From assembly GCA_003971905.1 (NCBI GenBank), contig RSEE01000003.1, positions 248,001 to 312,000 of the forward strand: 64,000 nt of DNA, in the 5' to 3' direction. Below the pieces are notes generated by a model. It made no database searches and was not told where the DNA came from. It saw only the letters and a program-made list of their open reading frames with translations. This document shows positions 35,478 to 47,000 of this stretch, in pieces. The stretch's first letter is position 1; each line of letters begins with the position of its first letter. The position numbers and the translations under genes are program-made. The stretch is from Moniliella sp. 'wahieum' (Eukaryota; Basidiomycota; Moniliellomycetes; Moniliellales; Moniliellaceae).

Positions 35478-36944
35478 ATGAACGAGAAGGGGGATATTGA
35501 GTCTTCGGGGTTTGACAAGCTCCCTGCCTTGTCCAAGCCTGTCGAGGAGCGCGGCGTATTCGAGGTTGACGAAGGCGATCAAGACGGCGTGAAATTGATG
35601 GGCTGGAAGTATGCCTCGGTCCTCGTTGTCAAGGTGTCCTATGGTATTGGCGTTATGGGCATTCCCGCCACCTTCGCTACCCTTGGCTTTGTGGGTGGTG
35701 TCATCTGTCTCCTGGTGCTCTGGGGCATCAGCACACTCAGCGCTGTCTATGTGGCTCAGGTACGGGTGCGTCATCCTCAAATCCACAGCATTGCCGACTT
35801 TGGCGCCATTCTCGGTGGCCCGGCAATGGGTGAGGCTTTCGGGGCGATCTACATTATCCTCATGATCCTTGTCGCTGGCGCTTCCGTTTCGACGGTCACG
35901 ATCGCTCTTAATGCCGTGTCTTCCCACGCTATCTGCACGGTCGCCTGGGCTGGGATTGCGTGCGCCATCGTCTTGATTGCTGGTTCTGCCATGCCCGATA
36001 TGGAGCGCGTCGCGTTCATTTCATGGATCGGCCTGGGCTGCATTTTCTTCGCAAACTGGGTTTTGACGATTGCAGTGCTGGTCAAGGGACACCCCCCCGA
36101 CCGTCCCGCAGGCGCCTCGCTTGGAGTGTCGGCCACGACTTCCGTTCCCTTCTGGCAGGCGATGAATGCGGTGTGCAGCCAGTTATTTGCCTGCACTGGC
36201 TCCCCAATGTTCTTTTCCATCTCGGCCGAGATGAAACGCCCGGAACAGTTTGTCCGCAGCACGTTGATCGGCAACACCTTCCTCATTGCCAACTACCTCA
36301 TCATTGGTTGCTGCATGTACGCCCGCGCTGGTAAGTATCTTGCCAGCCCAGCGTTCAACACGGCCGGGCACACGTTCCGTATCATCTGCTATGCCATCTC
36401 TCTGTTCGGCCTCTTTGTCTCGTGTCTTCTTCTCACCCACTTGGGCGCCAAGTACATGTTTGTCCGTCTTCTGCGTGGGTCGCGGCACGTGGCTCACCGG
36501 ACCAAGACGCATCAAGTGGTCTGGACGTTGTGCTTCTTCACCGTTCTCGTTCTCGGCTTCATCCTCGCCATGGCCATTCCTATTTTCGGCCAAATCGTGT
36601 CGCTGGTGGGCGCTCTGACGGGCGGACTGCTTGTGGTCGTTTTGACCTCGCTGCTGATGCTTTATGACCTTTCGGATGACCCGACGGGCGCGAGTGATGT
36701 CTCGGAGGAGAAGGACCCATCCATCAAGGCTTCTGGCAGGTCGAACTGGGTCAGCCAGGCGTGGCGCCGCGGCACACAGGGTTCTCTCATTGACCAGATC
36801 CAATTGGTCGTCGCACTCTTCCTCCTGGTGCTCGGCGTGTTCATTGCCGTGTCAGGGACGTACGCTACGATCAAGTCTATCATTGTTAGCTACGATACTG
36901 GGGATGTGGGCCATGCCTTTTCCTGCGCCGACAACTCGGTGTAA
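35478..36944 (+). CDS. Amino-acid transporter of the AAAP family (Aa_trans)
   Basis: An intact single-exon gene of 488 codons. The first in-frame ATG gives MNEKGDIESSGFDKLPALSK; the frame is open upstream but without ATG. The N-terminal cytosolic segment ends at GVKLMGWKYASVLVVKVSYG, followed by the family TM1 pattern GIGVMGIPATFATLGFVGGV. About 11 hydrophobic helices follow, including IYIILMILVAGASVSTVTIA, the conserved CTGSPMFFSISAEMKRPEQF with LIGNTFLIANYLIIGCCMYA, and a final helix near VALFLLVLGVFIAVSGTYAT. It resembles the fungal Mtr-like neutral/aromatic amino-acid permeases. Likely location is the plasma or vacuolar membrane; the substrate is not determinable. It is one of the few long genes here without a frameshift. 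Confidence 0.9.
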   Translation: MNEKGDIESSGFDKLPALSKPVEERGVFEVDEGDQDGVKLMGWKYASVLVVKVSYGIGVMGIPATFATLGFVGGVICLLVLWGISTLSAVYVAQVRVRHPQIHSIADFGAILGGPAMGEAFGAIYIILMILVAGASVSTVTIALNAVSSHAICTVAWAGIACAIVLIAGSAMPDMERVAFISWIGLGCIFFANWVLTIAVLVKGHPPDRPAGASLGVSATTSVPFWQAMNAVCSQLFACTGSPMFFSISAEMKRPEQFVRSTLIGNTFLIANYLIIGCCMYARAGKYLASPAFNTAGHTFRIICYAISLFGLFVSCLLLTHLGAKYMFVRLLRGSRHVAHRTKTHQVVWTLCFFTVLVLGFILAMAIPIFGQIVSLVGALTGGLLVVVLTSLLMLYDLSDDPTGASDVSEEKDPSIKASGRSNWVSQAWRRGTQGSLIDQIQLVVALFLLVLGVFIAVSGTYATIKSIIVSYDTGDVGHAFSCADNSV

Positions 36945-37339
36945 CGGGAGCAACGTACAGTACCCGCAACTCAACTACATTTAGCTGTGGACTTGGCTCA
37001 TGCTCATGCGAAGCAAGAATGGGTCCGATACCTTTACCCCACCGCACCTTTCCCCCCTGTCTATTTTCTACCGATGCGATGGTCGTCCTTATTCGCCTAT
37101 CGTAGAGCTGTGGACTGTACTTCATCTCCGACTTTATACGCACAGTGCGGGCGGGTTTGCTCGCTGTGCCTGCACCTAACCTCATGTGCACTGTGTATCT
37201 TGTGCATGAAACGATGGGATGATCTGTTGATGATCTTAATGGACGACGCTGTTACGAGTTCCTTTTATTGTTTTTGTGGGCTGTGCTATGTGAGAATAGA
37301 ATTGGAAATGCCTGCCAGAGAAGATAGCTGTGTTGGTGG

Positions 37340-37590
37340 ATTGGATGGAAGGAATGGGATGGGGTGGATGGGATGGGATGGCTGGGATGGGATGGCTGGG
37401 ATGGGATGGATGGGATGGGATGGATGGGATGGGATGGGACGGGTTGAGATGATTTGGATGAGTTGAGATGAATTGGATGAGTTGAGATGAATTGGATTGG
37501 AATGGTGGGTTGGATTGGAATGGGGGAGTGGCCGTGGAATGGTTGGCTGGAATGGATGGGCAGTGGGATGGGATTGAAGTGGATGGATCA
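37340..37590. repeat. GGGATGGATGGGATGG-type minisatellite grading into GAGTTGAGATGAATTGG units
   Basis: The plus strand is a near-continuous run of GGGATGG/TGGATGGGA words, then TTGAGATGATTTGGATGAG and TTGAGATGAATTGG copies. Strong G-strand asymmetry with many GGG triplets gives quadruplex potential. Confidence 0.85.
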
Positions 37591-37993
37591 GCTTTTCCAG
37601 CTACAGCTGAAGCCCTCGGCGCCTCGCCCAGGCCTGGAGGCCAGCCCACGAGTCAACCGAGCAATGACTAGCTGGCGGTCACATGTCTGCGCTTGAGGCT
37701 CAGGCGCGGAGCGCTAAGGCTCTGCGCGTCGGCGTTCCACGTTGCCACCCGTGGGCGTGGCACATGGGCCCACAGATGGCACCGCGCCTGTGTGGTGATC
37801 CTTGCCGGTGGGCCCCGGCCTAGGCGAGTGCGTGGCTAGCCCTGTGCCTGGCCTGCACGATCGGCGCCACAGGCGGTGTGACTGCCCGCGTGCGGCATGG
37901 GTCCGTCCGGTGACACACGGGTGACCAGCTTCCTCACGCGGCACGGCCTGCCACGGCGCCAGCCTGGCTGGATGGTCGTGCGCACTGGAAGCA

Positions 37994-38012
37994 TTAAGCG
38001 CTAAGCGCTAAG
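37994..38012. repeat. AGCGCTA heptamer repeat
   Basis: TTAAGCGCTAAGCGCTAAG: AGCGCT palindromes every 7 bp. Confidence 0.8.
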
Positions 38013-38358
38013 CACGGCCGCCCTGGGACGCAGCACAGCACCCTGGCCCCACTCCAAACCAGACGCAAGGGGGCAGTGCTGGCTGCGCTCCATTAATCTC
38101 CCTCGCCTCTGCCTTTATAGCTCCCTGCAAGTTTCCATCTCCATCTTCACCCCCCCCCTCTCCCCTCTCCCCCCCACCCACCTCCACGCGCAACCCCAAC
38201 ACCAGCATCGGCACCAGCATCGGCACCAGCACCAGCACTCGCACCAGTGCCGCCACCAACTCCATCGTCCTTGTTTTCTCCCTCCCCCTTACACTACGTC
38301 CTACACTTCTTTTGTCTGCCCCCCCATCGTCCGAACGCCTTGCCCCGCATCCCCCTCT

Positions 38359-39966
38359 ATGTCCTCCAGCATCGACGTGCATCTGGGGCGCATCCCCCCC
38401 GCCCCTGGCGTCCCCGTCTCCAGTCGGCGCGTCAGCCTGATGTCAGCGACCAAGCGCCACTCTGGCTTGTCTGCCAGCCAGCGCCGCGTGTCCGTCCAGC
38501 ACTCGGTCTTCAACCCGCCCCCTGCCGGCCCAGAGCCTGCCATGCCCGCCGCATCTACTCTCTCGGCCACCCATGCGCCATCCAACCCGGCCGCACCGCC
38601 TGCCTGTGCCCTTCCCCGTGTCCAGCTCCCACAATCAGATTTTCCACGGCTCTCTCCACGCGCCTCGTCTTTACGCCACTCTCCTCGCTCTGGGAGGCAT
38701 GAGCGCATCGCTCAATCGCGCTCCTCCCGCAATGATATCTTTGACTCAGAGTATCGCGAGGAGATTGTGGCCACATGCACAAAGTTGAGGTGCGTACTTG
38801 ACCTGGCAACCCATGCCATGCCCATTGGATACCGACTGACCCAATTGGCTTTTCAGGAGGCGACGCGCCCCTCGCTGAGCTTGATTGACACACAACCTGA
38901 GGTGACATGGTCCATGCGGCCCTTTGTGCTTGACTTTATGATCGAGATGCACGCAGTGTTTCATTTCCTTCCGAGACGCTGTATGTGGGAGTGGGGATTC
39001 TGGATCGGTACTTGAGTAAGCGAGTGGTGCTCAAGAAGCATTACCAGCTCGCTGGTACGACTGCCATGTGGATAGCGGCCAAGTACGAGGATGCGAAGGA
39101 CTCGGTACCAACGGCGTCGGAGCTGGTGACCATGTGTGCAACGCGTTGGACGAATCGGCATTCCATCAAATGGAAGCGCACATCCTTGCTACGCTGAACT
39201 ACGACTTGGGACGTCCCTCTCATGAGACATGGCTCCGGCTCTACCTTCACGAGCTCGATTTGCCCACTGATGCTGCCCGGGCGGGGATGGGAGCTATGAC
39301 TCGCATGCTCCTCGAGGTCGCCCTTTACCACCGTACCATGGTTCCGATTGCTCCGAGTCAAGTTGTCCAGGGAGCCATGTATGTTGCTCGGCTGATGCTT
39401 GGCCACGGTAGTGCACGAGATCTGGTTGTGAGTGAGCAATTTCAAGGGATGAGCAAAGGCACGTACGAAACCATCCAGAAGCTCATGTCAGTCCTGCTTG
39501 CTGGGAATGTGTCCACCATGCTTCGGGCCAAGCACCGTCGTTCATTCCTTATGGCACAGGAGCGATTCGCATCATGTTCCCGCCCAGCCCAACCTCGTGC
39601 CAGATGCTAAACCCTAGTCCACCGAGGCGGGAGAGTGTACTGGCCACGCCACCGACCCGTGGTCGTGTTTCTATCGCTGCCCCTTCCATGCCTCCTACGC
39701 CGAGCCTGTGCCTTACCCCAGCAACGGCTATGACAGCCGACGAGGACGACCGGGGACCGCGTACCCCCTTGACTATGCTTTCGCCTCTGCCGGGCTATGA
39801 AACAGGGGATGGGGACATGTCGGCAGACACCAGCATGGACACCAGTGTGGACACCAGCATGGAATTGTCTCCTCCCTCGGTGTCCAAACCATCCAAACCT
39901 ACTGCACCCTTAATCACTCCGTCTATGGGCCCACAGATTGTCGTGGACACAGCCCAGGGGTTGTGA
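38359..39966 (+). CDS. G1/S cyclin, CLN/Puc1 type
   Basis: Regulatory partner of the main CDK at Start. Exon 1 from 38359 (MSSSIDVHLGRIPPAPGVPV) encodes a Ser/Arg/Pro-rich N-terminus and FDSEYREEIVATCTKLR. An intron of about 67 nt (38790-38856) follows. The cyclin box begins WSMRPFVLDFMIEMHAVFHF, then ETLYVGVGILDRYLSKRVVL, KKHYQLAGTTAMWIAAKYED and VPTASELVTMC. The second fold shows ATLNYDLGRPSHETWLRLY and the family phrase LEVALYHRTMVPIAPSQVVQ. This pattern (YHR, RPS/APS) is that of fungal CLN/Puc1 cyclins rather than B-type. The tail is rich in SP/TP sites (NPSPPRRES, ATPPTRGR, PRTPLTMLSPLP), fitting CDK control of stability, and ends AQGL. Frame changes near 38970, 39140 and 39600 look like indel errors. 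Confidence 0.85.
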
Positions 39967-40840
39967 CCGCTTGTACCACATCACCGGCGGCCCCATTCTT
40001 TCGATGACTTGTGCTATGCTACCTGATCTTACTTCTGTCCCACCCTTCCGCCATCCCTGCATCCCATCCAACTTCCTTTTTTTCCACCGGCCAGCATTCC
40101 TTTGCCACGCACTCCGCATCTTCTTGCCACAGTTATCACCCTTCGCTTTCGCTCGCTAATGTCCTCGTGACCTTCCACCTTACACCATTTTAGCGCGCCT
40201 TGGTCTTCGCTCTGGCCAAGTTGTGCGTGTAGAGTATATGCCTCCCCCTTCTTCCCCCTACCCTACGTCTGTGACTTCTCACTATTCACGCGATCGCCAT
40301 AGGTGACATTAATATGCATGCTTCTTGCCACTCCTCGTCTTCCGTAGCAGCTCATGCACCTACTAGACGCCTCGTTACCGACGTTACCCCTCCTCCGAGA
40401 AGTTATGTCCCCGCCTATACAATCTGGGCGAAGGCAGCTGTCGGGCTGGAGCGAGTGGTGATCTCTTGGTTAGCGAGGGCGTCACACGCCCAGTCGGTCA
40501 CGTTTGACGTGCTGTATGCACACTTTGGGGGTCGCCTGTAGTTTCACGCAAAGCAGCTAAAAGCGACATCAAGGCAGCGCCTTCCAGTCCACTGATTCAT
40601 CCGAAGGGAGAAGCTCGTTCCGAACGTTCCAACATAAACATCGCTCTCAACTCAATGCAGCCTCCTTCTACATCACAGATAGTAGGGCGCCACCACAGCC
40701 TCGGCAGACAGTCGCCACCAGAGGATGCGAACAGGTTCAATGAGGAATACGATTGACAATCGGATTCAAGCCATGACGGCGTCCAGGGCAGATATTGGTA
40801 TGTAGAGCGTCGGGATACAGGGGCAGGTCGGCTTTGCTGC
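39967..40840. other. Intergenic between convergent cyclin and ATG3
   Basis: A 3'-UTR-type, pyrimidine-rich segment with both neighbouring genes ending here. No gene is supported. Confidence 0.5.
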
Positions 40841-42198
40841 TTACATGGCCTGCGTCGCATCAATCTCAATCGCCGGCACGATGCTGGCCATGAACTTGAG
40901 AAAGACGATGAGATACTGATCCACCCGTAGGCCTTCCGTCTCTATCTCACCCCCCGGGGAGGTGGATAATGGCGTGTCCGTCTTGGCTTCGGACGAGTCG
41001 CCTTCCCAGCGACCTTCTTCACAGCGTTCAGCCCCCAGGCGCGTTTCTTCCCTGGCTGTGATGTGACCGGAACGGGTGCTTGACCCGAGGCCGCCGCCTC
41101 TTGCCGCTGAGACTCGACCAGACTGGCGTTCATCCGCTCCAGAACTTTTTTCATCACCGAAGCATGCTTGCAGGGGTGGATGCTAGCGTGCTCATCCGTT
41201 CACTGTGAGGGAAGGGTTCGATCGTCACCGTCTTCTGAGCATAGTCGCTACTCACATCCTCAAAGATCTGGGTTGGCTTGAGGAGGGAACCATGCTCATC
41301 GTAGCCACCAGCCACATCCGAGGAGTTTGGTAGTACTTGTCATACGTGATGAGGCAATCGTACGTTCGCACGCTCAACAGGTTGGAGTTCTTGGCAGGTT
41401 CCAACGCCTCGGAGCTCGGGGCAGTAGCGACGGCAGTCGCGTCCTCCTCCTCCTCCAGTCCGGCTCCAAATGCACCCAAATCCTCGTCCATATCAGGAAT
41501 GTCAGGGATATCAGGGATGTCCCCCACCTCCTCGCCGGCCAAGGCATCGGCACTGTGCTCGCCACCTAAGCCAGCGACACGGCGAGCCAACTCATCCTCC
41601 TCGGCGGAAGTGAGCTTATGCTCCGGGGCAGTGTCGTCATCAAACGCATCGGGGATGTCCATAATCTCGCCACCATCACCCCCAGCCTCACGATCGGCAT
41701 CAGTACCAAGCCACCCGTCGTCTTTGTCCCCCAATTCGCCACCTTCGACAAAGTAGCTCTCAGGGTCGTCGCTAGCCCCAGCTCCCTTCTTTCCTCTCCC
41801 AAACCGCCGTTTTCCCACCGCCGCAGACTCCATCTGACTCACCCGGCGTAGACATGGCACGCCTCGGGAGATGAGATACTGCTTATCGTCCGGGAGAAAG
41901 TCGCGGCGCTTGGACTGGTCTCCCGAGGCCCAGGACCAGGTAGGGAACTTGTACGTGAGAAATCGCCGGCAGCAACAAATTCCTCTGTGCTGGGTTAGAC
42001 GACAAGGAGAAAATGACTGGCCGAGGAGGAGCAAGACATACCCGGAGTGATGCGGCCATGCTCCTTGAACTTGCTCTCGCGCAGCACGGGGCTCAGGTAG
42101 TCGCGCACGGCCCAAAAGTGGGTCTGAAAGCGTGGAGGACAAGGCAGTCAGGACCAATCAGCGCGGCGAGGCCAGGCACGCACCTGGATGGCATTCAT
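40841..42198 (-). CDS. ATG3: ATG3, E2-like enzyme conjugating Atg8 to phosphatidylethanolamine
   Basis: Atg3 receives Atg8 from Atg7 and transfers it to PE during autophagosome formation. Exon 1 is a 15-nt micro-exon (42184-42198, MNAIQ), followed by a 60-nt intron; exon 2 (42042-42123) gives [20 protein letters not shown] and EHGRITP, and exon 3 starts at 41984 with [29 protein letters not shown] and [20 protein letters not shown]. The flexible region is acidic ([20 protein letters not shown]). The catalytic core shows [19 protein letters not shown], a frame change, [20 protein letters not shown], then [20 protein letters not shown] with the active-site cysteine. The end is [20 protein letters not shown] and ATQAM. 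Single-base losses are visible at about 41967 (TTTT to TTT before CTCACG) and about 41302 (GGG to GG after CTGGT), plus one near 41190. Confidence 0.93.
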
Positions 42199-43033
42199 AG
42201 CAAGCACTGGCCGGGGCAGCTGGATCGGCGCGACGGGGGGCAGGCGAAGCGGAGAGGCGAAGCGGCACGAGCGCGGGCGTTGGTTGATGAACGGCCTGGG
42301 CCGCTGCCGCTGCAGCACGCAGGGAGGCGGAGGCCACGCACACAACCCTAGCGGATGGCCCGGCCGGTATCATCACATCATCATACAGCTTCGGTGTAAC
42401 CTGTGTAACCTTGGTACAGTGGTCTCCTTGCGCAAGTATCACCGGTATAACCTCCTTCTCTGGCAGTCGCATGGATGGATTTCATGTCGAAGCCTCATAT
42501 ACGCAGGACACAGACAGTCGCTTCGTCTGTAGCCGGTCGTCGTCACCCATGCCGACTCTCTGCATGTTCGGTGGATGGCGCTCGCGATTAGTTGGGCAGA
42601 AGAGCGCTCGAATTGGAGAGGCTGTCGGAGGGGACACATCTCCCGTTCCTGTTCAGACGAGCAGATGTCGCCTTTGTTCCGAGCGCGGAGAAAGCTGGTG
42701 CAGTGCTATCCCCACCTGACTTGCACTCACTGCATGTTCAATTCCTACCTCCCGCTGTCCTCCTTCTGGGCTCGCGTTAGGCTAGCTCCGTCCCCTTCGG
42801 TCCCTCAGTGCTCACTTCAACACTGCGTCTCAACCTTCTTGGATAGGTGAAGGATATAGAAATTCCAAAATCCATGTCTGAGACGCAGCCAGGCGTCCAC
42901 GCAGGGCTGCCTCGACGGGATGAGCCGCAAACGCGTTGATGGACAGGAGAAGACCGAAGCAGAGGTGATGAATCAATGAAAAGGGGCAATGACGCCAAAA
43001 GGGAGATTACGCTGATGTCAAAAGGTGAGGTGT
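42199..43033. other. Intergenic between ATG3 and STE50
   Basis: Presumed ATG3 promoter and STE50 3' region. Open frames are short and without domains. Confidence 0.5.
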
Positions 43034-45424
43034 TCACTCGGCGCCACTTGTGGTACCAATTACCGCTGCACTCAAGGTAGTGTGGGTGTGGAAGGGGTGT
43101 GGGTGTGGCTCGTGTGACTCGCCTGAGCTTGGGTACCTGTCCCCTTTCCCGAGCGAGATTTAGTTGATCCCTTCCCAATGACTGCAAATAGTCAGTAAGG
43201 CCCAAACAACAACGAGGGGCAAAGGACGTACACCAACTTGGCACCCATCCTCGTGCAAATGTGCCAGTCTCTTGGACGCAATATGACCAATGATTATATC
43301 GCTTAAAGACTCGCAGGTGAGTGTCCTTTGGCAAGATCCAAGGTTCGCCCTCATCCAGCAGAGCCGGAGTGCAGAGGCAAGAAGAATGGGGTGGAGTCGT
43401 TACTGGTGCAGAAGAGGCTTGTTTCCTGTGGATGGCGAGGTAGAGGCGATGGCGGCAAAAGCTTGGGCATCGTATGTCATCAAGACGACGCCTGGGGTTG
43501 AGGTACTGAGGATGAGGGAAGGCGCGATAGGGAGGGTGGTGATCCGTTTCAAGTCCCGAATCGGTGCCGAGGGACCAAGAGTGGATGGCTAATCTCGAGC
43601 AGACAACCTGCAGGCACCCAACCTGTCGTGCGTACCAGGGGAAATTCCCTCGCCCCTCACCAGGCCCTGGAAGAGAGGAAAGTGGCACGCTGGAGGTATC
43701 ATAGTCGCACGCCCCGGTTCCATCGGCCATAGGATCACCTTGGACAACCCACCAGCCCTTGGCTTTGGAAATGACAATGTACGAGTCCCCCACGGTCACA
43801 TTCAGTTCATCCGCGCGCTCTTGCTGTACGGGTAGATGGCAACCGCGTACGTAGGGTTTGAAGGACGTGATACATTGGCGCCGGGACCCGACATGCGAGC
43901 TGTGGCCGCCCGATCAGGATGCACATTTGGCCCCGCCCAGGTCAAAGATTGGCGTCTCTTCTGCCAATAGGCGGGTTGAGGCCCATACGCGAGGCAATGA
44001 TCCACTCCCTCCGAGCGCGACAAGGCTCTGCATTACAGGAGGAGGGGCCTCATCCTCGGTAGTCAAGAATGAAGCCGCCGAGTCAATGGCGGTGCCTCTG
44101 TTAGGGCCCGCTTACGCGTTCATTTAGTGCTCCCGTGCTGCTTGAGCTGCTTGAGCCTTACCCCTGGCAATGTTCGCTCGGGCTCTTAATGTCGCGGATG
44201 TGACGGAGTAAAGACAGGGTTTGATTCTGGTCAGCAGTTTTTGGAATAGGAGCAGTGGACGTTCGTCCAACGACAATACACCGTTCTTGATCGCCAGCCC
44301 GCTGGTCCCAGGTACACTGTGGTAGCAAATGAAGAGCACATACTGCTTCCAATCGTCCACAATCTTGTACTTTTAAGGGCAGCAGGTAAAACCTTGTCCG
44401 TCGGATCCTCCATCGTGACGCGGAAGGACTTGTATACACTGCCCCGACCACTCGACCGGATCGCCAGCGTACCTGATCCCGAGGTCGACGAATCTGCTGT
44501 GGGAGCCATCGCATCGACCTTGTATGTTCTGCTGGATCGTTAGCAAAGCTGGGTGACGTGGGAGGAAGGTCGGGTTGGCTTGGGTTTGCGTCGAGGGGCG
44601 AGAGGGGTCGGCCAGACCCTTATCCTCCTCTTGACTTGGATTCCTTGTTTCCATCGACCAGGGATATTGGAATGCTAGCGATGCAGTTCTAGGGCTGGCG
44701 GCGGCATCCGCTGGGAGTGAAACCTGGGAAGGCAGCGGGGCCGAACCAGGGGCAGAACTGGGAAGACGTAAAGGTCCGGGAGGCGCACTGGAGGCACTAT
44801 GCGGTGGGCTGGCGGGGAGGGGAGGCAGGAGGCTGTGGGGACATGGGAGGTTTCCTCCGTCGGGGCACCGGGTGGGAGACTTGGCCATGTACACTGGGCC
44901 CGGCAGGTGCCGAGAGTGGGGTAGAAGAGGGGCAGGTGCACGCGTATCGCCCACAGCTCGCACAGGGCGCCGCCAACGGGGGCACAGGGGTAGTGGGTGC
45001 AACCATGCGCTGCAGAGCTTTGAGCGTAGCGGAGAGGGAGGCCACATGCAACTCGAGCGCGGCAATCCGCGGGTCGTCCTGCCCGGGCGAGGAGAAGCAG
45101 GGTATGGTTCTTGCGGTTGGTCAGGCACACCAAAGGAGGCAGGGACGTAGTCCTGGTTGGCGCGGATGGGGATACCGTATTTCTTCTTGAGCGCATAGAT
45201 GGCATTCAGAAGAGCGATGCGTTGTCCAACGCTACGCACGCCCATGTCGGCAAGGGCCTCATCGTCAACAAGCGGTAACAGAGCCGGTGACGCCGTGCTC
45301 GGCAAAGGCGCGGGCATGCTGGCCCAGCTTGAGGCTGTCGAGCCAGCGGGCAACAGAGCGTGCGTCCCAGTCGTCCAGCGAGGGAAACGCTGCTGGCCTG
45401 GGCAGGCGATATGGGGCTGCTCAT
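43034..45424 (-). CDS. STE50: STE50/Ubc2-type adaptor (SAM, RA and two SH3 domains)
   Basis: Adaptor linking small GTPases to the Ste11 MAP3K in pheromone and stress MAPK pathways. Start MSSPISPAQASS at 45424. The SAM domain reads WDARSVARWLDSLKLGQHAR, then LPLVDDEALADMGVRSVGQR and IALLNAIYALKKKYGIP. A Pro-rich linker leads to the RA domain: SVYKSFRVTMEDPTDKVLPA, KIVDDWKQYVLFICYH, LDERPLLLFQKL and LLRHIRDIKSP. SH3-1 follows (YPYSKSARMNELNVTVGDSY, ISKAKGWWVV, ending GWVPAGCLLE) and then SH3-2 (PKDTHLRVFKRYNHWSYCV, GWVPSW). A GT-AG intron joins W to FIGKGSTKSRSGKG and the tail ends TSGAE. SH3 domains on Ste50 are characteristic of basidiomycetes (Ubc2) and absent from S. cerevisiae Ste50. Several frame changes are present, for example near 45375, 45270 and 44370. 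Confidence 0.88.
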
Positions 45425-46083
45425 GGCCAGCACGTGGTATGGTGGCGAGGGGCGATGGTGGCGAGTGAATGCGCGCAGGTCGACAGGGGAGCGGCTCCGC
45501 TCGCGTGGCGGGGACTCGACTTGCGGGCGGCGGAGCCAGCGGCCTGGGGATGGCGGAGCTCTGGTGGGGTGGCGGGGCTTACGTATGCACGCCTCATGGC
45601 GATTCATGGATGATCGATGACCGGTGTTGATGATCGATCTTGTTGGTTCCATATGGTTCTGGCATTTTGCTGTGCTGTTGCATGAATAGGTGCCCGGCGG
45701 GAAGGACAAAGGGGGAGAGGGCAAAACGGTTTATACCTGCCAACATATCCACCTGTGCGCTCTGTGGGGTGCATCGACCTCGATAGAGATCGCCGTTTCC
45801 ACACTATAGAGAGAGGTAGGGGGAAGAGAGCACAAAACAATATATTTTGGTTGTCCCCTTGCGGTATATATACCCCTTCCGAGAGTGGCATTATGTGACG
45901 TGGGCGTTGAATATACTCGCATTCTATTGAGACTGTGATGAGTGTTTCTGGGGATTTTTACTTCCCTCTGGTATACCTGCTTTCATAAGAGACGCAGAAA
46001 GCACAAAAATGACCAATGTTTTATCATCAACACATCTCGCGCTGTTCATTAATCGTCATTGTCCCCGGTTACAGTCTTCGTTT
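45425..46083. other. Intergenic, promoter side of STE50
   Basis: ATCGATGA/ATCGATC heptamers at 45610-45640 lie roughly 200 bp upstream of STE50. Composition becomes AT-rich after 45740. No gene is supported. Confidence 0.45.
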
Positions 46084-47000
46084 TTACAGAGCCGAGCGTC
46101 CCCGCGTCTCGATCGGGTAAGTGCACACCAACAAACCGCTGAACATAAACTGCAGAGCATAACAATCCAGTCAGATAAGAGTAGGATGGGGAAACAAACA
46201 TAGTATCTGACGCGGGGTGCGATACAGGGGTGTAGAAAGAGGAGGCCGACGTACCATACCAGCAGCAGTGAAGAGGGCCGATACATTCTTCGAATAGATG
46301 GCAATGAGAGGCGATATTATCCCGCATAGACGGTTGGCAGCAGCACAGAGAGCGTCGCCGGTACCCGCGGGAGGAGCCGGGATCAACTCGGGCGCAAGAG
46401 GTAAGAACAGCATACATGATCTGTTGGGTAAAAGCGACCATACAACTGAACGCCGAATTGGAACTAGATGTCTTGGCCGTAGTAAAGGCGAACATGAATA
46501 TACCCGAGAGGAAGAACCGAAGGGCCAAGCTGCCTTGCGCCCGACTAACGGAAGTTTCGGCCGCAAAAGCGCCCAAGAAGGAACCCGGAAGGGCGCATAC
46601 CGACACGATAACATAGTTGCGGTATGTGAGATCGACTGAGCTCGCCCCTCCGGTCTTGTAGTGGGAAGAAAGATATTCGGCAAGTAGGACGAAAAGAGGG
46701 GTTCTGCAATCCCACAAGAGCCCATGTTAGAATCAAGGCCGACATGGTGTAGGCCATCCTTACACTTTGGAAAAGTGGAGTAATGTGTGCCATGCTCGGA
46801 CGGAAGGTGCTCCAACTGATCCCCACAAACATAGTAGACCAGCCACCTCGGTCTTGTCCGTCAAAGTGTCACCCTCAGACTTTCCTTCTGGATCTTCTCC
46901 TGCCACCTCACGCAACAGGCGCACTGACAAGACATCCTCCGGCAGATCTTTTCCGTTGCGACGGGCAATCTCCTGCATTGACGCCACTGCAGCTGAGTCA
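46084..47000 (-). pseudogene. 5'-truncated MFS transporter (C-terminal half only)
   Basis: The remaining sequence starts at the central loop (MQEIARRNGKDLPEDVLSVR, LLREVAGEDPEGKSEGDTLT) and runs through TM7-12: PLFVLLAEYLSSHYKTGGAS, NYVIVSVCALPGSFLGAFAA, RFFLSGIFMFAFTTAKTSSS, FTQQIMYAVL, RGTGDALCAAANRLCGIISP and SALFTAAGM. An intron with a GTACG donor and TGCAG acceptor then joins in frame to FMFSGLLVCTLPIETRGRSAL and a stop at 46084. The 3' half is thus well preserved, including PIETRGR, the family's post-TM12 motif. TM1-6 should lie at 47000-47700 on this strand, but nothing there resembles them. It belongs to the SVOP-like/sugar-porter-like MFS branch. It may be a truncated pseudogene; a mis-assembled 5' half is the alternative. 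Confidence 0.65.

Larger units (their letters stand above)
36945..38358. other. Intergenic between transporter and cyclin
   Basis: Contains a G-rich minisatellite (37340-37590), a GC-rich stretch at 37600-37980, AGCGCTA heptamers at 37995-38013, a TTTATAG element near 38112 and a CACCAGCATCGG-type tandem at 38190-38250 directly before the cyclin. No gene is supported. Confidence 0.55.

Noticed and set aside
37340-37590. Internal telomere repeat
   Set aside because: The words are GGGATGG variants, not TTAGGG-type or another known fungal telomere unit, and genes continue on both sides.
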